A stretch of 16,721 nucleotides of DNA, taken from positions 1-16,721 of the forward strand of contig CAZQNO010000060.1 in the NCBI GenBank assembly GCA_964594775.1, written 5' to 3'. Origin of the DNA: CAYFVU01 sp964594775 (GTDB lineage Bacteria; Spirochaetota; Spirochaetia; DSM-16054; Sediminispirochaetaceae). The notes under the pieces were generated by a model. It saw only the letters and a program-made list of their open reading frames with translations, did not search any database and had not been told where the DNA came from. Numbering within the stretch: position 1 is the stretch's first letter; each line of letters starts with the position of its first letter. Of this stretch, positions 6,951 through 13,909 are shown one piece after another. Made by a program: the position numbers and the translations under genes.

Positions 6951-8213
6951 ATGATCCTGCTTATACTCCTTGCCTCAATCACCTTTGCGGTGGCGATCAT
7001 TCTGGGGCTGATCGTTCTGCGTAACGGTCCCGGCTCCACCCTGCACAGACTCTTCTTTCTCCTCACCCTTTCCGTTGCCCTGTGGTCGATAAGTTCTCTT
7101 TACTCATTTCATACCGAATCGTTGCGGACGATGAAGATGCTTTTTCGAATTTCCGTAGGATTTGCCGGACTCAATGCGGCTTTCATGCTCCATTTTACCC
7201 TGCGTCTCACCGATTTGCTGCGCCGGGAGCTGCGGAAATACGAGTGGCTGCTATACCTGCCGATGCTCACAATATCCATCTTAATAATGGGAAACAGCTC
7301 TTATTTCGAGGAGTTTCAGCGGGAAGGAGACTTTTGGAACTACGCCCACCAGTACTCCTCCACGGCCTTTGCTTCGTTCTTCGGATATTGGCTCGTATTT
7401 CAGGTGGTTTCACTCCTTCTCATATATTTCAGGGTAAGGAGAGCTGAAAGTCGGGAAGTTCGGCGCCACTGCCGAATCCTCTTCTGGGCCCTCTTCGCAA
7501 GTATTACCCTTACTCTGGCGAAGGCCCTTATTCTTCCCCTTTTAATCGATCTGCCCACGAAGGGAGGAGCTCTCTCCTTTCAGTTGATCTGGCTCATTGC
7601 CGTAACCCTTTTAATGGATCGCGACCACTTCCTCTTGGGGCCCAGGAACGCAGACAAAGAGGCCTTTAGAGAGATTCCCGGTTTAGCAACGGTGACAACG
7701 GACACGAACGGAAAGATCCTCACGTTAAACCGGGAGGCGGAAGAACTCCTTGATGGGTCTCAAAAGCGTTTAATCGGGGCACATTTTAACGAATTCATGT
7801 CCAATTCGTCTTCTTCTTTGAACTTTTTTGGGGAAACGAGAGGGAGAGAAAGAGAGAGTTTCTCACAGAGTATCGAGCTGCGGAGTAACGGGGAGAAGAA
7901 AATACCGGTGGAGGCAAGGGTTACCTCTCTTCACGATAAATGGTCTATACGCATCGGGTATCTCTTGCTCCTGCGAGAGAAAATGCCGGAAGACCGCCTG
8001 CGTTCACGGTATAAATTGAGTAGACGGGAGGCGGAGGTCCTTCTTCTCCTTATCAAGGGCACTACAAACGCCGAAATCGCCGAAACTCTGTTTATCGCAG
8101 AACGAACGGTAAAGACCCATGTGACACACATTTTCCAAAAGCTCGGAGTCAAGAATCGTATTCAGGCCATTTCGGTTTTGAGGGATAACGGATTATTCGC
8201 CCTCGAAACTTAG
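6951..8213 (+). CDS. membrane-anchored 7TM-PAS-LuxR transcriptional regulator
   Basis: A 420-residue one-component regulator. Residues 1 to about 225 hold seven hydrophobic segments, resembling the 7TM sensor at the N-terminus of some histidine kinases (PF16927-like). A PAS-like domain follows at about 240-345 (TTDTNGKILTLNREAEELL...). The C-terminus (356-410) is a clear LuxR/GerE helix-turn-helix: LSRREAEVLLLL, then TNAEIAETLFIAERTVKTHV and IFQKLGV. There is no receiver or kinase domain, so signal sensing and DNA binding are on one membrane-bound polypeptide. The target genes are unknown; the neighbouring lipoprotein and CULT genes are candidates only by position. No Shine-Dalgarno precedes the ATG. 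The next gene is convergent, with 24 bp between. Confidence 0.85.
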   Translation: MILLILLASITFAVAIILGLIVLRNGPGSTLHRLFFLLTLSVALWSISSLYSFHTESLRTMKMLFRISVGFAGLNAAFMLHFTLRLTDLLRRELRKYEWLLYLPMLTISILIMGNSSYFEEFQREGDFWNYAHQYSSTAFASFFGYWLVFQVVSLLLIYFRVRRAESREVRRHCRILFWALFASITLTLAKALILPLLIDLPTKGGALSFQLIWLIAVTLLMDRDHFLLGPRNADKEAFREIPGLATVTTDTNGKILTLNREAEELLDGSQKRLIGAHFNEFMSNSSSSLNFFGETRGRERESFSQSIELRSNGEKKIPVEARVTSLHDKWSIRIGYLLLLREKMPEDRLRSRYKLSRREAEVLLLLIKGTTNAEIAETLFIAERTVKTHVTHIFQKLGVKNRIQAISVLRDNGLFALET

Positions 8214-8237
8214 AGCAGGCGGAAACCTTACCTCTCT

Positions 8238-8654
8238 TCAAGCCCCCCGCAGCTTCGGCAAAACGAGGCCGAAGAATTGATGCCCGCCGCCGAACTCCCA
8301 GCCGAGGTGGGCAAGGCAGTTGGCGCAGAGGGCGTAGCGCCAGGCGCAGCCTGCGAACCAGCTGAACTCTTCGGTCCAACCGCCGACCGGGGCGGCTCCG
8401 GGGGCGAGAGTATAGAGGCCGATGCGAAAGACATAGCCGTGGGGATTGGTAAAGACGTGTTCGAAGGCGCCGCCGACAGCTGTTGCGTATTCGGCGTAGG
8501 TGACGGTAGAGCCGCAGGCGGCGCAGTATACCGGCTGCAGGGGCTTCTCTTCGGCGGCCGGATCTGCAGCCGGATCTGCGTTTTCGTCGGTGCTCAGACG
8601 CTGGAGTGCTTCGTTTTCGAGGTCGGTCCTGCAGAGAAAGCCGCTCCAGTCCAT
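8238..8654 (-). CDS. CULT-domain (cereblon-type) zinc protein
   Basis: A 138-residue protein from the ATG at 8654. The C-terminal about 97 residues form a CULT domain, the fold that binds thalidomide and related ligands in human cereblon. Two zinc pairs are present (Cys44-x2-Cys47 and Cys110-x2-Cys113). The three cage tryptophans are Trp99, Trp105 and Trp119, with the same 6 and 14 residue spacing as Trp380/386/400 of cereblon. The ..HVFTNPHGYVFRI.. and ..HLGWEF.. blocks are family hallmarks. The first 40 residues are unrelated and include an Ala/Asp/Pro repeat made by a 12-bp tandem duplication. Single-domain bacterial CULT proteins are known (e.g. from Magnetospirillum), but their natural ligand and role are not settled. 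A longer frame exists from a TTG at 8714, but it would reach the divergent ABC gene start. No good Shine-Dalgarno is seen. Confidence 0.88.
   Translation of the reverse strand: MDWSGFLCRTDLENEALQRLSTDENADPAADPAAEEKPLQPVYCAACGSTVTYAEYATAVGGAFEHVFTNPHGYVFRIGLYTLAPGAAPVGGWTEEFSWFAGCAWRYALCANCLAHLGWEFGGGHQFFGLVLPKLRGA
8557..8580 (-). repeat. 12-bp tandem duplication inside the CULT gene
   Basis: Two adjacent 12-bp units (8557-8568, 8569-8580) differ at one base. They encode the repeated Ala-Asp-Pro-Ala segment in the linker before the CULT domain. The change keeps frame and only lengthens the linker. Confidence 0.7.
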
Positions 8655-8660
8655 GGCATT

Positions 8661-8666
8661 AGTATA
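8661..8666 (-). promoter_or_regulatory. candidate -10 box (TATACT) for the CULT gene
   Basis: On the minus strand TATACT sits 6 nt before the ATG at 8654, with a GC-rich stretch and no recognisable -35 hexamer upstream. If used, the mRNA would start at or near the ATG. Weak on its own; noted because two other genes here show the same layout. Confidence 0.3.
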
Positions 8667-8713
8667 CACCCGCCCCCGGGACCGGTATAGTAGTACGGCA
8701 TCGAGGATATACA

Positions 8714-9923
8714 ATGCTGAAGCGTTTTCTCCGTTACTACAGACCCCACATCCCGCTTTTTATATTGGACATGGCCGCCGCGGTGGTCATGGCGGGCCTT
8801 TCCATCCTCTTTCCCTACCTCACCCGGACCCTGCTGAAGACCCATATACCGCAGAAGGACCTTTCGATGATCGTGTGGATTCTCGCCGCAATGATGGGAA
8901 TCTATCTGACCAATCTCGTGCTGAACTACATACGGATGAAGTGGGGCCACATCNNNNNNNNNNNNNNNNNNNNNNNNNNNNNNNNNNNNNNNNNNNNNNN
9001 NNNNNNNNNNNNNNNNNNNNNNNNNNNNNNNNNNNNNNNNNNNNNNNNNNNNNGGCCACATCATGTCCCGGATTTCCAACGACCTAAATATGATAGCCGA
9101 GGTTGCCCACCATGCGCCGGAGGACCTCCTCATTTCTCTTGTCGTGATCATCGGGGCCTACATATTCATGTGTATCTTCAGTCTTCCCTTGGCGCTCATC
9201 TCCCTCATCCCGCTGCCCTTCATGCTCGTCTGGGGGCTCCTTCTCGGTGGACGCATGCGGCAGGGCTTTCGGCGGGTGCGCAAAGAGATTGCCGAGATAA
9301 ACAGCACGGTGGAGAACTCGGTGCAGGGGATCCGTGAGGTAAAGGCATTTGCCAATGAACAGCTGGAGGAGGACAAGTTCAAGAGTTCGAATACCAACTT
9401 TCGTTTCGCGAAGGAGGAGGCCTATACGGTGATGGCCCGTTTTCACGCGGGAATTCACTTTCTGCGGGATCTCTACTACCTCGTGGTGGTCGGAGGCGGG
9501 GTCCTGTTGATTTTTCGGGGAGTCGTGGAGGTCTACGACCTCCTTTCATTCATCCTCTATGTGGGTATCATCCTTCCCCCCATCGACCGGCTGATCAACT
9601 TCAACGAGCAGATCCAGCAGGGGACGGCGGCCTTCGAGCGCTTCGTTTAAATCATGGATATAGAGCCCGACATAAGCGACCGCCGCCGCGCCCGGGCCCT
9701 CGAATACCGCGGCGGCCCCATCCGCTTCGAGGAGGCGACCAGCTCCCTGGACAACGAGTCGGAGGCCCTCATCCAGGAGGCGATGTTCCGGCTCTCCACG
9801 GTGCGGGGTGTAGATACGATCTTCGTTCTCCGGGAGGGAGCTGTCGTGGAACAGGGAGACCATAATGAACTGATGGCGAAGGAGGGCTGCTACAGCCGTC
9901 TCTATCGCCGACGGGCCCTCTAG
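8714..9923 (+). pseudogene. broken MdlB/MsbA-like ABC exporter (membrane domain intact, ATPase core lost)
   Basis: The frame starts at an ATG with GAGGA upstream and encodes the first two membrane helices up to KWGHI, where a 100-N gap begins. After the gap the same gene resumes at GHIMSRISNDL and continues through the exporter membrane domain to FERFV. There an in-frame TAA (9648-9650) interrupts the expected join to IMDIEPDISD. Downstream, ...GGPIRFE runs straight into EATSSLDNES. This removes Walker A, the Q-loop, the LSGGQ signature and most of Walker B, roughly 140 residues by comparison with the family. A second in-frame loss follows: EAMFRLSTVRGVDT lacks the segment between two expected RLST motifs, which holds the H-loop histidine. 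As written it cannot hydrolyse ATP. The ends match a normal half-transporter, so it is a decayed gene or a misassembled intact one. Confidence 0.85.
8954..9053. other. assembly gap (100 N) inside the ABC exporter
   Basis: Placeholder gap. The left flank ends and the right flank begins with the same 9 bp (GGCCACATC), each encoding Gly-His-Ile in frame. In intact exporters of this family two Gly-His-hydrophobic motifs lie about 33 residues apart, so about 90 bp of coding sequence is probably missing. With exactly 100 N the frames on the two sides do not match, so the real gap length must differ. Confidence 0.85.
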
Positions 9924-9925
9924 CG

Positions 9926-9931
9926 TATAAT
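9926..9931 (+). promoter_or_regulatory. candidate -10 box (TATAAT) just before glnE
   Basis: A perfect TATAAT begins 3 nt after the ABC pseudogene stop. It lies 1 nt before the first ATG (9933) and 7 nt before the second (9939). No -35 match and no Shine-Dalgarno are visible. If functional, transcription would start at about the second ATG, again a leaderless arrangement. Confidence 0.35.
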
Positions 9932-9932
9932 T

Positions 9933-12900
9933 ATGGCCATGACGGATTTGGACGGATACCGCCGCCTGCTTCCCGAACTGTCCGAAGAAGAGGCCCGGGA
10001 GCAATTCTCGCATCTTCCTGCCCGGTACTTCGAGCTCTTCGATCCGCAGGAGCTGCGGAGCTACGGGAAATTTCTCGCCGGGCTGACTGACTCGACCCCC
10101 TATAAGATCAGTAGTACCGAGCATGAAGGCGGGCTTGTAGAAATCTGTCTCGTCACCTTCGACACGGATTTCCTTTTGTCACTCGTTTCGGGAACCCTTT
10201 CGGCAGTCGGCTTGAACATTGTTTCGGGGGACATCTTTACCTACCGTCTGCAGGGCGGGGCCGGCCCGGGAAGATCGGCAGGGGGGAAGCCGGTACGCCG
10301 AAGAGCGACGGCTAAGCTCCCGAAGAGGAAGGTTGTGGACGTGTTTCGCGGGCGTATGCCGGGCCCCAAGGCGGGCCCTGCGGATAGAGAGAGGCTCCTC
10401 GATGAGGTCCTTTCCATTGTATTTTCCGGCGGGCGTCCGGACTCCACGGAACGGGCGAAAGGCCGGGTCGCAGAGGAGCTCGCCGCCCGCCTTAGTCTGC
10501 GGAGAGAGACGGAGAGGCCGCCGCAGATGTATCCCGTTGATGTGAGCGTGGAGGAAGTAGATGAGGAGCTGACCGGTCTAAGGGTGCGGTCTCAGGACAC
10601 CCCCTTTTTCCTCTACACCTTTTCCACCGTGCTGGCGCTTCACGGAATTTCCATCGAACATGTGGAGATAGAGACCCGGGAGAAGGACATAGAGGACCTC
10701 TTTTACGTGCGGGTACCCTCTGCAAGAAGGAAAAACCGGGAACAGCTGTCGGCTTCTCTGCGGCTCTCCGTTCTCTTTTCCAAGCAGTTTACCTACTTCC
10801 TCTGGAACGCGCCCGATCCCTACGGGGCATTGCGAAAATTCGAAACCCTGGTGCGGGAGATCTCTCTTTCCGGAGGAGAGGAGACTGTCAGGAGCCTGGT
10901 GGCCGAGCCGGCCGTCCTGCGCCGCCTCTCACGGATACTGGGGGCCAGTGATTTTCTTTGGGAGGACTTCATCCGGCTGCAGTATGAACACATCGTTCCC
11001 CTGCTTTCCGGAGAGCGGCTGAGCGAGGACCTCGACCTCTCACCGGAGGTCCTGGAGGAGGAGCTGGACCGAGCCCTTGCCGAAGCTGAAAGGCGCGCCG
11101 AGGGCGGTAGGGCCGCCGGGGGGGAAACCCCAACCCGAATCCTTGAGGAAAAGAAGAAGGCCCTGAACGCCTTCAAGGACCGGCTGACCTACCTCGTCGA
11201 CTTGAAACACATCACCGAAGCGGAGGCGGATTTCGGATTTCTCAGTGAGCATCTCTCCCGCATAGCCGAGCTGGTGGTCCGCAGGGCTTTCGACAGTGCC
11301 TGGGAAAACCTCATCGGCATCTATGGGGTCCCGCGGACGGTGGCGAATCTGGAGAGCGAGTTCGCCGTTGCCGCTTTGGGGAAGTTCGGCGGCCGGGCCC
11401 TGGGCTATGCCTCGGACATCGAACTAATGGTGATCTATCGGGATGCCGGCGAGACCGAAGGGCCGAGACGGATCGACAATGCCGAGTTTTTCTCCCATCT
11501 GGTAAAGCTCGCCGCCTCTCTTATTGAGAGCAAACGCGAGGGGATCTACCGGGTCGATCTGCGGCTTCGGCCCCACGGCGGGGGAGGGCCTCTGGCTGTC
11601 GGCTTCGCACAGTTCGCCTCCTATTTCCGGCACGAGGCCTCCAGTCTCGAACGGCTTGCCCTGGTACGGCTGCGGGCGACGGCGGGGAGCAAAGATTTCG
11701 GGGCCCAGCTGGAGCGGCTGCGGGATGAACTGCTCTATCGGGGCGGAAGCATAGACGTGGAGGAACTCATCCGCCTGCGGAAGGTCCAGGCGGAAAAGTA
11801 TCTGTCCGGGGAGAAGCAAAACGTCAAGTACGGTGCCGGCGGTCTGATTGACTTAGAGTACACCATTCAGATCCTTCAGGTCTTAGAGGGGACCGACGAC
11901 CGGAAGCTCAGAACGCCCTATATGCATGAAACCTTCAATCGTCTCTCGGAGAAGGGGAGTCTCGACGAAGAGACCCTTTCGAGGCTCGAGGAAAGCTACT
12001 TCTTTCTCCGCCGCTTAATAAACGGGCTGCGGATGCTCCGGGGAAACGCTCTGGACCTCTATCTTCCTCTTCGCGGCTCGGCGGAGTTTCTCCATCTGGC
12101 ACGGCGGCTGGGCTATCGGGATGCGAAGGGAGTGCCGGCGGAGGAGCAGCTGTGGATCGACTTCCAGGCCCGTACGGCAGTGGTGCGGCGCTTCGTCGAG
12201 CAGCGGCTCGGCAGGCATGCCCTCTCTTCGGCCGCTTCGGGAAGCATTGCCGACCTCCTGCTTTCCGAGGAAGTTTCGACTGAGGAGGTGCAGCGCATTT
12301 TTGGGGAGGGCGGTTTCGCCGAACCGGCTCGGGCCTTTCGCAATTTCGCTGCCGTCATGGAGCGCTGTCCCAAAAACGTGGGCTGCATCGAACTGGCTCT
12401 CTTTGCCTGGGACTACCTGCACCGGGGGCCCGACCCGGACATGGCCCTGAACAACTGGGAGCGTTTCATATCTGCGCATCCTAAACCCGGAGAGCTCTTC
12501 GAGGAACTCTATAGTCAGCCGAAGCGTTTGGAAATTCTTCTGCGCATCTGCGGGGCAAGTCGTTTCTTAGCCGACATGCTGATGCGGGACTCCGAATCCT
12601 TTTCCCTCGTAACCGACCCGGAAAAGATACGCGTGGCGATGGAGTACGAAGACTTCTTTCTAGAGCTCGATGAAATTCGACGCAGCTGCGGGATTAATGA
12701 TTCGCTTCGCTGGCGCAGGGCCCTGAGAGAGTTCAGACATCGGCATATTTTACGTATTGGCAGCCGGGACATCTGTTACGGCGTCCCATTGGAGGAGGTC
12801 GTCGCCGAACTGAGCGGCATAGCCGATGCGGTCCTCGAGTGCAGCCTGCAGTTTCGTTTGGCTCATGAGGCGGAGCGGATCTGCATTCTCGCCTTCGGGA

Positions 12901-13727
12901 AGCTGGGAGGAAGAGAGCTGAACTACAGCTCCGACATCGATCTTGTGGTTATCTATGATGATGAAGCCGGGAAAATCAGCAGAGAAAGTGGAAAGACGCA
13001 TGTCGAGAGAGGCATTCGGGAGCTGCGGGCGGACATTGCCGAAGTCACCGAGGACGGGAGAGTCTTCCGTATCGATTTCAGGCTGAGGCCATATGGGTCA
13101 TCCGGAGAGCTCCTCTTCCCGCCCGCCCAGTTGCGTAACTATTACAAGCGGACCGCGATGCTCTGGGAGTATCAAGCCCTGCTCAAAGCCCGCCCCGCCG
13201 CGGGAAACCGCGGACTCGGCCGCCGGCTCTTGGAAGAAATCCGCGCCGAGGCCTTTACCTATCTTGAAAGGCAAAAAATAATCGCTTCGGTGGCGGAGGC
13301 GCGGGCTCTGAAAGACGGCCGCGGCGGCAATAATAAGCCGGTAAACATCAAAGAGGGCGAAGGGGGAATACGGGATATCGAATTTCTCGTGCAGGCCCTT
13401 CAACTCATTCATGCCCGGACGGACCCGGGGATCATCAACGAAAACACCCTCGATGCTATTGCTCTGCTGAGAGACCGGGGACACTTTAATGAAGATCAGG
13501 CTGAGAAGCTCATGGTCGATTACCGTTTTCTCCGGAGGGTGGAGCATTTCCTCCAGTTATTGGAGGACCGCCAGGAACACCGGCTTCCGCGGGGCCCCAG
13601 GGCCCTTGATGCTCTGGGACGCCGTATGAGATGGACGAATCTCTGCAGCGGTGATTTTCCCTCTCGTCTTTCGGCGACTTTGAAAGAGGTTCGAACCCTC
13701 TTCTTCGAGCTGTTAGAGCTACATTAA
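9933..13727 (+). CDS. glnE: glutamine synthetase adenylyltransferase/deadenylylase with two N-terminal ACT domains
   Basis: A 1264-residue cytoplasmic enzyme; E. coli GlnE has 946. Two nucleotidyltransferase halves are clear. The first has GKFGG (about 483-487), SDIE with Asp495/Glu497, a third acidic residue at Asp542 (VDLRLRPHG) and GGLIDLEY (636-643). The second has GKLGG, SDID with Asp1001/Asp1003, Asp1048 (IDFRLRPYG) and GGIRDIEF (1144-1151). In E. coli the N-terminal half removes and the C-terminal half adds AMP on glutamine synthetase; DxE instead of DxD in the first half is conservative. The extra N-terminus carries two ACT-like regions, about 67-140 (VEICLVTFD...VVDVFRGRM) and 212-280 (LTGLRVRSQDTP...DLFYVRV). 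They resemble the C-terminal ACT pair of GlnD. The start is either 9933 or the ATG 6 nt later; no Shine-Dalgarno is seen. The target gene glnA follows. Confidence 0.93.
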   Translation: MAMTDLDGYRRLLPELSEEEAREQFSHLPARYFELFDPQELRSYGKFLAGLTDSTPYKISSTEHEGGLVEICLVTFDTDFLLSLVSGTLSAVGLNIVSGDIFTYRLQGGAGPGRSAGGKPVRRRATAKLPKRKVVDVFRGRMPGPKAGPADRERLLDEVLSIVFSGGRPDSTERAKGRVAEELAARLSLRRETERPPQMYPVDVSVEEVDEELTGLRVRSQDTPFFLYTFSTVLALHGISIEHVEIETREKDIEDLFYVRVPSARRKNREQLSASLRLSVLFSKQFTYFLWNAPDPYGALRKFETLVREISLSGGEETVRSLVAEPAVLRRLSRILGASDFLWEDFIRLQYEHIVPLLSGERLSEDLDLSPEVLEEELDRALAEAERRAEGGRAAGGETPTRILEEKKKALNAFKDRLTYLVDLKHITEAEADFGFLSEHLSRIAELVVRRAFDSAWENLIGIYGVPRTVANLESEFAVAALGKFGGRALGYASDIELMVIYRDAGETEGPRRIDNAEFFSHLVKLAASLIESKREGIYRVDLRLRPHGGGGPLAVGFAQFASYFRHEASSLERLALVRLRATAGSKDFGAQLERLRDELLYRGGSIDVEELIRLRKVQAEKYLSGEKQNVKYGAGGLIDLEYTIQILQVLEGTDDRKLRTPYMHETFNRLSEKGSLDEETLSRLEESYFFLRRLINGLRMLRGNALDLYLPLRGSAEFLHLARRLGYRDAKGVPAEEQLWIDFQARTAVVRRFVEQRLGRHALSSAASGSIADLLLSEEVSTEEVQRIFGEGGFAEPARAFRNFAAVMERCPKNVGCIELALFAWDYLHRGPDPDMALNNWERFISAHPKPGELFEELYSQPKRLEILLRICGASRFLADMLMRDSESFSLVTDPEKIRVAMEYEDFFLELDEIRRSCGINDSLRWRRALREFRHRHILRIGSRDICYGVPLEEVVAELSGIADAVLECSLQFRLAHEAERICILAFGKLGGRELNYSSDIDLVVIYDDEAGKISRESGKTHVERGIRELRADIAEVTEDGRVFRIDFRLRPYGSSGELLFPPAQLRNYYKRTAMLWEYQALLKARPAAGNRGLGRRLLEEIRAEAFTYLERQKIIASVAEARALKDGRGGNNKPVNIKEGEGGIRDIEFLVQALQLIHARTDPGIINENTLDAIALLRDRGHFNEDQAEKLMVDYRFLRRVEHFLQLLEDRQEHRLPRGPRALDALGRRMRWTNLCSGDFPSRLSATLKEVRTLFFELLELH

Positions 13728-13749
13728 TGTAGGTTGTTCTAATAGAAAA

Positions 13750-13761
13750 TACAAAATTGTA
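13750..13761. promoter_or_regulatory. short inverted repeat upstream of glnA
   Basis: TACAA and TTGTA flank a 2-nt centre, about 100 bp upstream of the sigma-54 core promoter. This is within the range where enhancer-binding proteins act, but it does not match the classical NtrC site. In such AT-rich DNA a 5-bp arm can occur by chance. Confidence 0.25.
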
Positions 13762-13793
13762 GGGAAAATGTTGCTCGGGCCGTCTGTCGAACC

Positions 13794-13810
13794 GTTAATA
13801 TTTGATTAAC
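13794..13810. promoter_or_regulatory. perfect inverted repeat GTTAAT-N5-ATTAAC upstream of glnA
   Basis: Six-base arms with a 5-nt spacer, centred about 72 bp upstream of the predicted glnA transcription start. Size and position fit a dimeric activator or repressor site. Sigma-54 promoters need an upstream activator, so this is the best visible candidate operator. The protein that binds is unknown. Confidence 0.4.
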
Positions 13811-13847
13811 TTATTGCCATATAAGTGATTAAAACATTCTTCCGCTC

Positions 13848-13864
13848 TTGGCACGCAAATTGCA
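13848..13864 (+). promoter_or_regulatory. sigma-54 (RpoN) promoter of glnA
   Basis: TTGGCACGCAAATTGCA matches the sigma-54 consensus YTGGCACGRNNNTTGCW at every fixed position except the degenerate R. The invariant GG (13850-13851) and GC (13862-13863) have the required 10-nt separation. Transcription should start near 13874, leaving a leader of about 36 nt with an AAGGAG ribosome site before the ATG at 13910. In enteric bacteria glnA is a classic sigma-54/NtrC gene, so the location makes biological sense. Confidence 0.88.
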
Positions 13865-13909
13865 TTAAATAGCTATACTCATGAATTCTAAGACGCAAGG
13901 AGCACGAAG

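Noticed and set aside
8655..8714. Longer CULT protein from a TTG start at 8714
   Set aside because: It would meet the divergent exporter start exactly and adds 20 residues with no CULT similarity. The ATG at 8654 is the simpler start, although neither has a good ribosome site.
9654..9923. The 89-codon frame after the TAA as an independent small gene
   Set aside because: It is in the same frame as the exporter and consists of recognisable exporter linker and ATPase tail. The ATG is an internal Met of the parent protein and lacks a ribosome site.
11424..12479. Long minus-strand frames opposite glnE
   Set aside because: These follow from the high GC third-position bias of glnE. They show no start signals or domains.
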